A stretch of 64,000 nt of DNA from Merluccius polli (GCA_030340625.1 JAOPHQ010005145.1:164033-228032), one strand, 5' to 3'. Shown: positions 44,525-55,259, counted from the stretch's first letter. The notes: a model not told the origin generated them from the sequence alone. Numbers and translations are program-made.

Positions 44525-46905
44525 ATGAATTTAACATCAGCAGCAAGAGGATTTCTAGCTTTCCTTCTGGCACTGCCAGGTTGGTTCATTTGCATTGTGG
44601 ACATTTAGTTGAACTGTTTCAATGTGTGACATGACAACCAAGTGTATGAGATGAAGAATGTACCTCTAGGATGCTGTGTTTGGTTAAGTAGACCAAACTA
44701 CACCAAGAGAAATATACAGTTTATAGATTTAAGTGTTAAAGAAAATGAACATGCTTATAGTCAACACGCTGTTGTAAAACACTGCTTGCATTTGAGATTA
44801 CAATACTTTGAACATTTCCTGATGGCTAGGAGACACTCACCAGCTCTATCGCTATCGCCATCACTATCTCTATCACTGTCTCTATCACTATCTCTATCAC
44901 TATCTCTATCACTGTCTCTATCACTATCTCTATCACTATCTCTATCACCAGCTGTATCACCAGCTGTATCATGTTGGTATCACAGTTCAGTGGTCAGCAT
45001 CATCTGTAGTTTCCAGCTCCACTCAACAGCCTCCATCTCTTTATGTATCTTCTGATCAGTACATCAGCTGAACCTCTGTGTCTTCTTCATTCTCAATGAG
45101 ATGTGTTTTGTTTTTTACAGCGCTACAGGGTAATGATGACTGGACAGTTACCTACACATCTAGTAATGTCTGTGCTTTAAGAGGTTCAACGGTTGACATC
45201 ACCTGCACCTATCAATACCCTTACAAAATGTTCAGCTCTACCCTGAAAGAAACACTGTGGTTTACTAAAGGAGACCACAAGCAGCCAGTTGATCTGCTAA
45301 GTGATACAGACTATGCAGGTCGTGTTGAATACAGATGTGGAGAACACATCTGTAGCTGGTCCATCTGTAAAGGAAAGTGTACTCTGAGAATCAGAGACCT
45401 GAGACAGACTGACTCTGCTGAGTACAAGTTTATGTTCACAACAAACCGACCAGGTGGGAAATATACTGGTGACCCTGGAGTGACGTTATCTGTCACAGGT
45501 AAACCATGATTTCTTACTTTCAGACAACGATATGTTTTGAATAGAAATATGTTTTGACTGTGTCATTTAGGTGACATTTATGTGACACCCAGATCTCCAG
45601 GTGAAGGTGATCCCATCCACCACTTCTTCCAGGCTAACACTGGAGTGTCACAGTGCATATGGTGCAGCTGATAACCAAACCTTCATCTGGTACAAGAATG
45701 GACAGTCTGTAAGAGGAGTATCTACAAGGTCCTACAGTGGCTTCTTTAAGTCTGAAGACAGCTTTTCATGTGCTGTGGAAGGACATGAACGTTTCCACTC
45801 TCCTTTAGTGTGTAAGTCAACTCCACAGTACACTGACATGATGCCAGATGGAATGGGGATTTCAGGGAAAATAACTACATGTATATTAAGTATGAATGGA
45901 TCAAAGGGCTGGTATTTTATATAATGAGTGAAATGTAGCTGTTAACTGAGCTTCTGTTACTGTAACTGTAACAGATGCTCCCAAGACCCCTTCAGTGACC
46001 GTGAGTCCCTCTGGTGAAGTAGTGGAGGGCAGTTCAGTGACTCTGAGCTGCAGCAGTGATGCTAACCCAGCAGCTAACTACACCTGGTTCAAGGTTAATA
46101 CAGATCACTCCTACAGAGACTTGAACCAGGGACAACAGCTCGTCTTTGGTCCCATCATGTCTTCAGACTCTGGACAATATCTCTGTGAAGCTAAGAATGA
46201 GCTCGGGACAAAATCCCTCTCTATCTCCATTAATGTGAAATGTAAGTAAAGCACAACATCAAATTACAGATGCTTGAATTAGCTTAACTTTTCAAAATGA
46301 ATCATCTAAGTACATCATGTGTTACATTTGCAAGCTTCTCAAACCTTTTCTTTTCAATGTCCGTAATACTTCCACATGATGTTTGACATGTTTTTACAAT
46401 GACCTCCAGATGGGCCAAAACGCACATCTGTGATATTAAGTCCCTCTGGTGAAGTAGTGGAGGGCAGTTCAGTGACTCTGAGCTGCAGCAGTGATGCTAA
46501 CCCAGCAGCTAACTACACCTGGTTCAAGGAACATGAAGACTCAGTAGGAGAATCAGGACAGAACCACACCATCACTCATATCACAGCTCAGCTTGGAGGA
46601 AACTATTACTGTCAAGCTCATAATGCATTCGGACGTCATAATTCCACCTTTCTGTTCATTAATGTGACAGGTAATTGTGCCTTTGAAAGACACACACACA
46701 TTTACTGCAATATGTGTGTGTAATTTAATACAGTTAGTAATTTATCATTTCAAGTGATGAAATCACATTAACTGCAATTGTTATAGTGTTTGCATCTGTG
46801 TATCCTCCAGGCAAACTGACACCAATAGCTGCTGTAGGAGTTGTTGTTTCATTGGTCATCATACTCCTCCTCATCTTCCTCTTCCTCTGGCTGAGGTGAG
46901 ATATC

Positions 46906-46970
<65 letters not shown>

Positions 46971-49900
46971 TATATATTCTCTCTCTCTCTCTCTCCATTC
47001 ATTTCTCCTGTTACTTCTTTTTTTCTCTGTTCTCTTCTTCAGAAGATTGAGGTCCTCCAGAAAAGCATCTGGCCTGGCAGCAGAGACGGTGGGCAGACAG
47101 GAGGAGAAGGAGTTGATGGACAGGAAGGACAAGATCAGTCATGTACAGGTCATTCTTCTTGTTTTCATAGTGTTGGTCGTGTGGTCGTATTGAGGTTGAA
47201 GTGGCTTTTTAACAGTGTATTTAAAATGCCGCCGCCGCAGATTACACATAGACGATACTAAAAGACACACGTAACTAACATAACATAGGATAACATAAAG
47301 GTTGTTACAAGCATGTAACCCTGGGCATAGCTCAGACCCGGCGTTACGGGCGGGCCCTGGGGGGCCAGGCCCGCCCATCCAGGAATTTGTTATTGTCATT
47401 TTTGGTTGTGATTTATTATTGTTGGTATTGATATACAGTATATCTACTTCATCTAAATGTTTCTTTTGTATTCAACTATCTTGCAACATTAGTGTATGGA
47501 ACATCATGTTTTTATTGTGGGATGAAAGTCTGAATGAAGTGGCTTTTGTTTGTGATAATATTGTCAGTAAGTCTGCCCCCTGCTGGTGCTCCGCTCGACT
47601 GGTTTTTAACCTCTGCACTCTCAGGTCACAATTAATTAATATCGACTGAACCACATTTTTTGTGTCATCATTAAAATATACAGTAAATAAGCATAATTTA
47701 TATCATTTTGTTGTAGACTTATAAACCTACAAAACCTACTATGGTCACCAGATAATGGTACAGGTCATGTTCCTCCTCTCCCCTATGGTCACCAGATAAT
47801 GGTACAGGTCATGTTCCTCCTCTCCCCTATGGTCACCAGATAATGGTACAGGTCATGTTCCTCCCCTATGGTCACCAGATAATGGTACAGGTCATGTTCC
47901 TACTCTCCCCTATGGTCACCAGATAATGGTACAGGTCATGTTCCTCCTCTCCCCTATGGTCACCAGATAATGGTACAGGTCATGTTCCTCCTCTATGGTC
48001 ACCAGATAATGGTACAGGTCATGTTCCTCCTCTCCCCTATGGTCACCAGATAATGGTACAGGTCATGTTCCTCCCCTATGGTCACCAGATAATGGTACAG
48101 GTCATGTTCCTACTCTCCCCTATGGTCACCAGATAATGGTACAGCCAGGTCATGTTCCTCCTCTATGTTCACCAGATAATGGTACTGGTCATTTTCCTCC
48201 TCTCCCCTATGGTCACCAGATAATGGTACAGGTCATGTTCCTCCCCTATGGTCACCAGATAATGGTACAGGTCATGTTCCTCCTCTATTGTCACCAGATA
48301 ATGGTACAGGTCATGTTCCTCCCCTATGGTCACCAGATAATGGTACAGGTCATGTTCCTCCTCTATTGTCACCAGATAATGGTACAGGTCATGTTCCTCC
48401 TCTATGGTCACCAGATAATGGTACAGCTCATGTTCCTCCCCTATGGTCACCAGATAATGGTACAGGTCATGTTCCTCCTCTATGGTCACCAGATAATGGT
48501 ACAGCTCATGTTCCTCCCCTATGGTCACCAGATAATGGTACAGGTCATGTTCCTCCCCTATGGTCACCAGATAATGGTACAGGTCATGTTCCTCCTCTAT
48601 TGTCACCAGATAATGGTACAGGTCATGTTCCTCCTCTATGGTCACCAGATAATGGTACAGGTCATGTTCCTCCCCTATGGTCACCAGATAATGGTACAGG
48701 TCATGTTCCTCCTCTATGTTCACCAGATAATGGTACTGGTCATTTTCCTCCTCTCCCCTATGGTCACCAGATAATGGTACAGGTCATGTTCCTCCCCTAT
48801 GGTCACCAGATAATGGTACAGGTCATGTTCCTCCTCTATGGTCACCAGATAATGGTACAGCTCATGTTCCTCCTCTATGGTCACCAGATAATGGCCAACA
48901 GAACAGGATTTCAGAGGGAAACATTCTTTGTTTCCAAGGCAACTCTGGACTGTGTGACAACACACTGATGTGATCATGTGACCACCAGTCACCCCAAGTG
49001 ACAAATTAACCAAAAAACTAAATGTACTCTTGTGTCTTTTCTCTTGCTCAGTCACTTTCTGTTCCTGTTTATGAAAACATCTCAGCTCTGACCAATCGCA
49101 CCGCACCTTCAGCACAGAAAGAACCAATGGAGCTGGCAGGAAAGGAGCAGGTAAGGGACAGGAATGACAAGGTCAGTCATGTACAGATCATTCTATGTTG
49201 CTATCCTCCCCTATAGTCACCAGATAATGGTACATCTCATGTTCCTCCCCTATGGTCACTAGATAATGGTACAGGCCATGTTCCTCCCCTATCATTACCA
49301 GATAATGGTACAGGTCATGTTCCTCCCCTATCATTACCAGATAATGGTACAGGTCATGTTCCTACCTTCTGGTCACCAGATAATGGTACAGGTCATATTC
49401 CTACTCTCCCCTGTGGTCACCAGATAATGGTACAGGTCATGTTCCTACCCTATGGTCACCAGATAATGGTACAGGTCATGTTCCTACTCTCCCCTATGGT
49501 CACCAGATAATGGTACAGGTCATGTTCCTCCCCTATGGTCACCAGATAATGGTACAGGTCATGTTCCTACTCTCCCCTATGGTCACCAGATAATGGTACA
49601 GGTCATGTTCCTCCCCTATGGTCACCAGATAATGGTACAGGTCATGTTCCTCCCCTATGGCCACTAGATAATGGTACAGGTCATGTTCCTCCCCTATGGT
49701 CACCAGATAATGGTACAGGTCATGTTCCTCCCCTGTGGTCACCAGATAATGGTACAGGTCATGTTCCTCCCCTATGGCCACTAGATAATGGTACAGGTCA
49801 TGTTCCTCCCTTTTGGTCACCAGATAATGGTACAGGTCATGTTCCTCCCCTATGGTCACTAGATAATGGTACAGGTCATGTTCCTCCCCTATGGTCACCA

Positions 49901-51014
49901 GATAATGGTACAGGTCATGTTCCTCCTCTATGGTCACCAGATAATGGTACAGGTCATGTTCCTCCCCTATGGTCACCAGATAATGGTACAGGTCATGTTC
50001 CTCCCCTATGGTCACCAGATAATGGTACAGGTCATGTTCCTCCTCTATGGTCACCAGATAATGGTACAGGTCATGTTCCTCCTCTATGGTCACCAGATAA
50101 TGGTACAGGTCATGTTCCTCCCCTATGGTCACTAGATAATGGTACAGGTCATGTTCCTCCCCTATGGTCACCAGATAATGGTACAGGTCATGTTCCTACT
50201 CTCCCCTATGGTCACCAGATAATGGTACAGGTCATGTTCCTCCTCTATGGTCACCAGATAATGGTACAGGTCATGTTCCTACTCTATGGTCACCAGATAA
50301 TGGTACAGGTCATGTTCCTCCTCTATGGTCACCAGATAATGGTACAGGTCATGTTCCTACTCTATGGTCACCAGATAATGGTACAGGTCATGTTCCTCCC
50401 CTGTGGTCACCAGATAATGGTACAGGTCATGTTCCTCCCCTATGGTCACCAGATAATGGTACAGGTCATGTTCCTCCTCTATGGTCACCAGATAATGGTA
50501 CAGGTCATGTTCCTCCCCTATGGTCACCAGATAATGGTACAGGTCATGTTCCTCCCCTATGGTCACCAGATAATGGTACAGGTCATGTTCCTCCCCTATG
50601 GTCACCAGATAATGGTACAGGTCATGTTCCTCCCCTGTGGGGACCACCAGTCACCACGAGTGTTTACTAATTAACCAAAAACCAAAATGTACTCTTGTGT
50701 CTTCTCTCCTGCTCAGTCACTGTATGCAAACATCTCAGAAATGGAGCTGCAGGAATTGGCTCACTGGTGCCCCACTCCAAACAGATCAGACAGAGCAGGT
50801 CCAGTACGCTGTGGTCAACCTTTAAAGACCAAACGCCGCGTAAGCTCTGGATATCACTTGATCTCTTTATCTATATCGAGAAAATACACTTTGGAAGGGT
50901 TTGGGACTTTATTTGCATCCTTTAGGATGCAAAGACATTTTTAAAAATCTATGCAAATTCTTCTTTGTAAAGGTGAGGTTCATAATATATCTCTCTTCTT
51001 TTCAGAGACAGTGA
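44525..51014 (+). CDS. CD22/Siglec-like Ig receptor, copy D (short ectodomain, divergent helix and tail)
   Basis: Coding exons: 44525-44579 (signal), 45121-45498 (V1), 45593-45811 (C2-1), 45975-46241 and 46410-46670 (two C2), 46811-46895 (helix), 47043-47148, 49052-49150, 50717-50839 and 51006-51014 (tail). About 533 residues in frame. The V2/C2-2 pair is absent; only 163 bases of intron separate C2-1 from the next C2. V1 has Met at the sialic-acid Arg position (45432-45434), and C2-1 has lost the second Cys of the ECHSIC pair (ECHSAY). The helix is uncharged (VGVVVSLVIILLLIFLFLW) unlike A to C. The tail has VYENI and SLYANI (ITIM-like). A second ITIM, VQYAVV, is present in another frame of exon 50717-50839, implying a frameshift; the predicted end is a stop six bases into the last exon. 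The tail exons and both intronic VNTRs look like a local tandem duplication. Confidence 0.72.
44852..44960. repeat. TATCACTATCTC/TGTCTC hexamer-dodecamer repeat in intron 2 of copy D
   Basis: About nine tandem CTCTATCACTAT units. Copies A, B and C carry shorter versions in the same intron (for example 22,577-22,607), so its length varies between paralogs. Confidence 0.85.
46911..46976. repeat. TA microsatellite in helix-tail intron of copy D
   Basis: About 30 TA units begin 15 bases after the donor at 46896. A CT run follows (46,979-46,996) and could serve as part of a pyrimidine tract. Confidence 0.95.
47741..48895. repeat. VNTR 1, 39-bp unit, in tail intron of copy D
   Basis: The unit is CCTATGGTCACCAGATAATG followed by GTACAGGTCATGTTCCTCC, with some units extended by CTCCCC. 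By span I estimate about 29 units. Each unit contains a pyrimidine-rich stretch ending CACCAG and a GTACAG|GTCATG that mimics the donor of exon 47043-47148 (TGTACAG|GTCATTC). Because 39 bp is 13 codons, both strands are open over hundreds of bases; those frames are artefacts. Confidence 0.92.
49205..50640. repeat. VNTR 2, same 39-bp unit, next tail intron of copy D
   Basis: About 36 units by span, starting directly after sequence homologous to the end of exon 47043-47148. Together with the flanking exon pieces it is a duplicate of VNTR 1. The flanks on the right of both arrays match (CACCAGTCACC...AATGTACTCTTGTGTCTTCT), showing that array and neighbouring exon start were copied together. Confidence 0.92.
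50951..50958 (+). promoter_or_regulatory. Octamer motif ATGCAAAT in last intron of copy D
   Basis: A perfect octamer between the last two coding exons of copy D. It is not at the same place as the octamer in copies 0 and B, so it may be chance. Confidence 0.2.
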
Positions 51015-51213
51015 CCAGAGGGAAACAGGAGAAAACTGTACAGCAGTCAAAAACTCACCGTCTAGCTGATATTTGGGTTGACTATTTTGTAGGCCCTTAC
51101 TAAAAATATACAACCTGCAGGTGTTAGCCTGCTGTTAGCTGTGATGCTAAAGAGGGAATGGAAGATGATTAGCATGGACAACATTAGAGATGAGAATACA
51201 TTTAGAAAGTTTG

Positions 51214-51219
51214 AATAAA
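51214..51219 (+). promoter_or_regulatory. Polyadenylation signal AATAAA, copy D
   Basis: AATAAA about 200 bases after the stop codon, in weakly conserved sequence that still shows the TTAGCTxTGATGCTAAAGAG block seen after the other copies. Confidence 0.6.
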
Positions 51220-51224
51220 GAAAA

Positions 51225-53100
51225 GTTCAACATGTTTCCACCATTCATCCTTTATGACCAAGCATCAACTATGCAGGGAATTTTAACACATCTTATTTAA
51301 AAAATAGTGTGGCTTTGTGCAATATATGTTTTCCATTGCTGTTTTGTATTGATTTGTTTTGCTAAATAAACCCACTGGGAGCATCAGCAGCTGACTTGTT
51401 CCAGTTTCCTGCTGGCCTCCTTGCAGTAATAATTGTGTATAATATATATAATAATGTAATGTAATTGTGTATAAACGGGCCGCTGGCAGCCACTGCATGT
51501 GTATTTATCTATTTTTTACCGTTTGTAAATTATGTTAAAATTGTTTAATCTCACATCATTTCAGTCTGTCAGTTTTCTTCTATTCAGGCTGATTTAAAGG
51601 CTAGTCTAGTTAGCCTCCTTGCTACGTAGCCAAGCGGGCGACAAATTACCGTACACTCACCTGCCCAGGAGGCCACTCACATTACGGCGACGGTCAAGCT
51701 GAATGAAGCTACGGCGTTTCGGACTTTATGGAAGTACAAACTACACGAAACAGCGAGGGGGGATATGTTATGGTTATTTAATGTTCATATCCTATTGTCC
51801 ATCACTTTAACATTGATGCTGTAGTCTTCTACCATTGTCTCCATGCATCTCTACAAAGAATGTGGCCATGGGCTCCCGATGCCTCCCTCACAAAAGGTCA
51901 TTCTGAAGGACTATTAATAACGTTGAATTAATTAAGTGTAAATGTTTGAAGAAATATTTCATCTAATGAATCTTAACATCCATAATCTGCATTCTTCCTC
52001 AACTGGTAGAGCGTGGCGTGAACACTTCCAGGGTTAGGGGTTCGATTCCCACTGGGACCACTGATGTTAGGAATGGAAAAATTCATTTGTTTAGTACATA
52101 TTCATTATTCATGTTTCCATATGTAAAAGGACCACATGATACTGTGGCGTGAAGACGCGTCCTGTATAAACCTGGAGTTAGCTTCCTATTGCTGGCAGTA
52201 TCAAACCGAAAGATTATTAACATACAGTCCAACATATGTCTTTACATCTCCGCTTTAGGAAAGTGGTTTGTAAAGGTGGAACTGATGAGCATCAGGAAAA
52301 GCAGATTGTGCGTTTGTGTTTGTAATAGCAGCTGTACTGTTTGTACGAGTGGAGATTACTAGCTACAAAGGTAATGTCCCCCCAATATCATTAAGAGTGT
52401 TGCCCTGGATAAACATACTGTATTTAAGACATAAAACATGGAGCTAAAGGCTGCGTGACATGGTTTAATTATGATCCCTTTGGATTAAATACACTTTGGC
52501 CCTTCTCTATGAAACTAATTGCTACCGGGAGGTCAACATCTTTGAAAACAGTGTAAAGATTGGCAGTTGGTTTCACGGTTAATCTAAACCGTCCAACATA
52601 TTAATTCATAGAACGGTCAGTTGATGAAAGTGATTGTTATCTAAGGGCCATTTCAGATTAAAAAACGAAAGAAAAATAATATTTTCTTTTAAACTGTCAT
52701 TTTTGTGCCTTTAGAAATTAACCTTTTTACGCCGGGAACCGTTTTACTGCATCCGTTTTCACCTCCGTTGCCCCGGCGATAGTTTGGACGGAGACACGTT
52801 GTTGACATTTGTGGAGATGATCCCGGATGTCGCGGCGGCTTTATTAGAGAGAGCAGATTGGATGCAGGGTGAGACGGGTGAGACGGGGTGAGACGGGGTG
52901 AGACGGGGGTCGGCGCGGCTGCAGCAGCAGCTCGGCGTCCTAGACCTGCAGATATGTGAATCCCGTTTAAATGAGGAATCATCGCCGGTTCCTCGAGCGA
53001 AGGCTCAGACCCTTCACTCCTCGAATAACCTTTCGTAGGATGCAGACGGATGAAGTTACAGAATAAGAGACAACTTAACCCAAAATATATATATATATAC
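51225..53100. other. Intergenic; no gene seen
   Basis: No exon recognised. It includes a tRNA-like relic at 51,996-52,065 and a short GGTGAGACGG tandem repeat at 52,868-52,908. The reverse-strand Ala/Pro-rich frame here arises from that repeat and GC content. Confidence 0.5.
51996..52065 (+). repeat. tRNA-derived relic (SINE head or pseudo-tRNA)
   Basis: CTCAACTGGTAGAGCGTGGC resembles an A box region and GGGTTCGATTCCCA-like sequence (GGGGTTCGATTCCCACTGGG) is a good B box. The anticodon stem does not pair well and the acceptor stem is poor, so it is not a working tRNA. Confidence 0.45.
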
Positions 53101-53470
53101 ACATTTCTACAGTTTATTTAACGTAGCCTGGGTGACAATGGTGAGAGCCTTTAAACTCTACTTTAAATACTTTAAAGGTGCAGTGAGCGATCCTAACCCA
53201 AAACACGTTTTCTCCTCCCGGTCCGCCGGCTGTCTGTTCTGTGTGTTGGTTCTCAGCCCGGCTCTGTTCGTGGGAAACAAACCAAGCGGCTCGGACCGAA
53301 CCATTCCAGCCAATCAGCAGCAGGGGGGCGTTCTGGGTTCCTGCACCGTGGCGGGAGAGGGGGGAGATGTGGGGGAGGAAAGCGAGTGAGTGACGTGCGT
53401 ATTGCACGGTCAAGGATGAGAGATGAGAGGAGAAGATCAGAAGGAGCAGAAGAGAGACAGACAGCAGACG

Positions 53471-53505
<35 letters not shown>

Positions 53506-54000
53506 GGTTTTGGTGTTAAGTTAATAATTAATGTCTAATTAATGTCTAATTAATGTCCTTGGATTAAAGCTGTCTCCACCAAGCTGTCTCCTGTCAGCGG
53601 TGGAGTAACACATGAATCCCTCGTGTCGGAGTCATTAAGCAGTCAGTAGGAGACGTGACAAAATAAATCAACACTTACAAATGAGTGTAAATGAGTATTC
53701 CAGATGAGCGCCAGGCGATCATCTGGACCTCCACACCGGACCATGAAGACGCAGCAGCAGCAGCAGATCCGGAGAGACGTCCTCATGACAGCTCACCTGA
53801 GTCGCTGTCACTGGTTTTAAAATGAACTAAGTATCCCGCCGCTCAGCTCATTTTACTTTCTTTTTCTTTTAAGAACAAAGTGAATTATTTATTTCTGTTT
53901 CTTTTCACATCTTCTCTGAGGCGTTACGTATTTTAAAGTGCCTCTTATTCAAAGAAAGGATCTCATATCATCTGTGTTACCTGTTTTTTCGAGTATACTT
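53100..54000. other. Intergenic; probable dispersed repeat and GT microsatellite
   Basis: 53,165-53,400 (TTTAAAGGTGCAGTGAGCGA onward, with CCAATCAGCAGCAG) reads like a dispersed fish repeat, but this is from memory of similar sequences. A GT run lies at 53,475-53,503. No gene recognised. Confidence 0.35.
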
Positions 54001-54027
54001 CTAGTATAATATTTTTATTTCTGGAAG

Positions 54028-54030
<3 letters not shown>

Positions 54031-54090
<60 letters not shown>
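54031..54090. repeat. AT microsatellite
   Basis: About 30 uninterrupted AT dinucleotides. Confidence 0.95.
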
Positions 54091-54093
<3 letters not shown>

Positions 54094-54274
54094 GTATTTT
54101 TTAGAAAGCTGCTTGTGTCAGGCGTGATGAGACCGCTCCCATCTTGGCCTGTGAGAACTTCACATTTCCAATCTAAGTTTTCTGACATTTAGACCACAGC
54201 ATTAATCTTTTTATTATTATTTTAATTTTAATTACACTAATGGTCAACAGGGATGTGTTTAATTGGTAGTTAGG

Positions 54275-54350
54275 CAAAGCAAGGCAGCTTTATTTATATA
54301 GCGCATTTCATACACAATGGCAACTCAATGCGCTTTACATAAAACAGTAA
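54275..54350. repeat. Dispersed repeat tail (TTTATTTATATAGCGCATTT type)
   Basis: The sequence CTTTATTTATATAGCGCATT followed by CAATGCGCTTTACATAAAAC is a pattern seen many times in teleost genomes. A weaker relative is at 61,045-61,082 (TTTATATAACACTT...CAAAGTGCTTCAG). Element class uncertain. Confidence 0.4.
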
Positions 54351-54695
54351 GAATTGAAATAAAAATAATAAAAATAAATAAATAAATAAAAACAACTACA
54401 GAAGCAGTTACAGTTAGTTAGTTCAAATCAAATCCAGTGAACAGTGAAGTGACCTACGCAGTACAAACATAATACACATTTTAATAAGAGTCATAAATAA
54501 GGGCATAAATAAGCGCATGTCATATTAGCATATTATATTTACATGAATGTGAAGCTATTCCACATTAGCGTTGTTTTCCATGTGTGTGTGTCAGCAGCGG
54601 AGTCTGTTTAACCGGAGGGGATTTCATACGTCAAACAAGCAAATGGTGGCTGTTAAATATGTAAACACAACTCCAATACAAACAACCCCTCGCTA

Positions 54696-54699
<4 letters not shown>

Positions 54700-54755
<56 letters not shown>

Positions 54756-54959
54756 CACACACACACACACACAACCACACACACGCACACACACACACAC
54801 ACACACAACCTCACACACACACACACACACACATGCACACACACACACACAACCTCACACACACACACACACACAACCACACATGCACACACACACACAC
54901 ACACACAACCTCACACACACACAACCACACACACACACACACACACACAACCTCACACT

Positions 54960-54991
<32 letters not shown>

Positions 54992-55029
54992 CACACACAA
55001 CCTCACACATACACACACACACACACAAC

Positions 55030-55064
<35 letters not shown>

Positions 55065-55072
55065 CCTCAACA
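54700..55072. repeat. Compound CA microsatellite with periodic AACCTCACAC
   Basis: CA runs are interrupted by ACAACCTCACAC about every 40 to 60 bases. It gives false His/Thr and Cys/Val frames on the two strands. Confidence 0.95.
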
Positions 55073-55179
55073 CAATTACAAGCAGCACTGGAGGCGGTGT
55101 TTGACAGTTGGACTCCTGTTTCATTAGCCCAGCGATGCTAATGGCAGCAGAGGGAAGTGGTGTGAGGCTGTGTTACTAA

Positions 55180-55181
<2 letters not shown>

Positions 55182-55259
<78 letters not shown>

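Noticed and set aside
47741..50640. Possible CRISPR-like regular array
   Set aside because: The repeats are contiguous without unique spacers, and the sequence is vertebrate nuclear DNA.
48136..50674. Long open frames on both strands with 13-residue periods (HDLYHYLVTIGEE and MVQVMFLPYGHQI types)
   Set aside because: They follow from a 39-bp tandem repeat lacking stops; no start context, no homology, and they lie in introns of copy D.
51996..52065. Working tRNA gene
   Set aside because: The B box is good, but the acceptor and anticodon stems do not pair; better explained as a tRNA-derived relic.
52689..53102. Minus-strand 137-codon frame with Ala and Pro runs
   Set aside because: It overlaps a short GAGACGGGGT tandem repeat and a TA run; no family resemblance and no splice or promoter context.
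54653..55141. Cys/Val-rich and His/Thr-rich frames
   Set aside because: Translations of CA/GT microsatellites.
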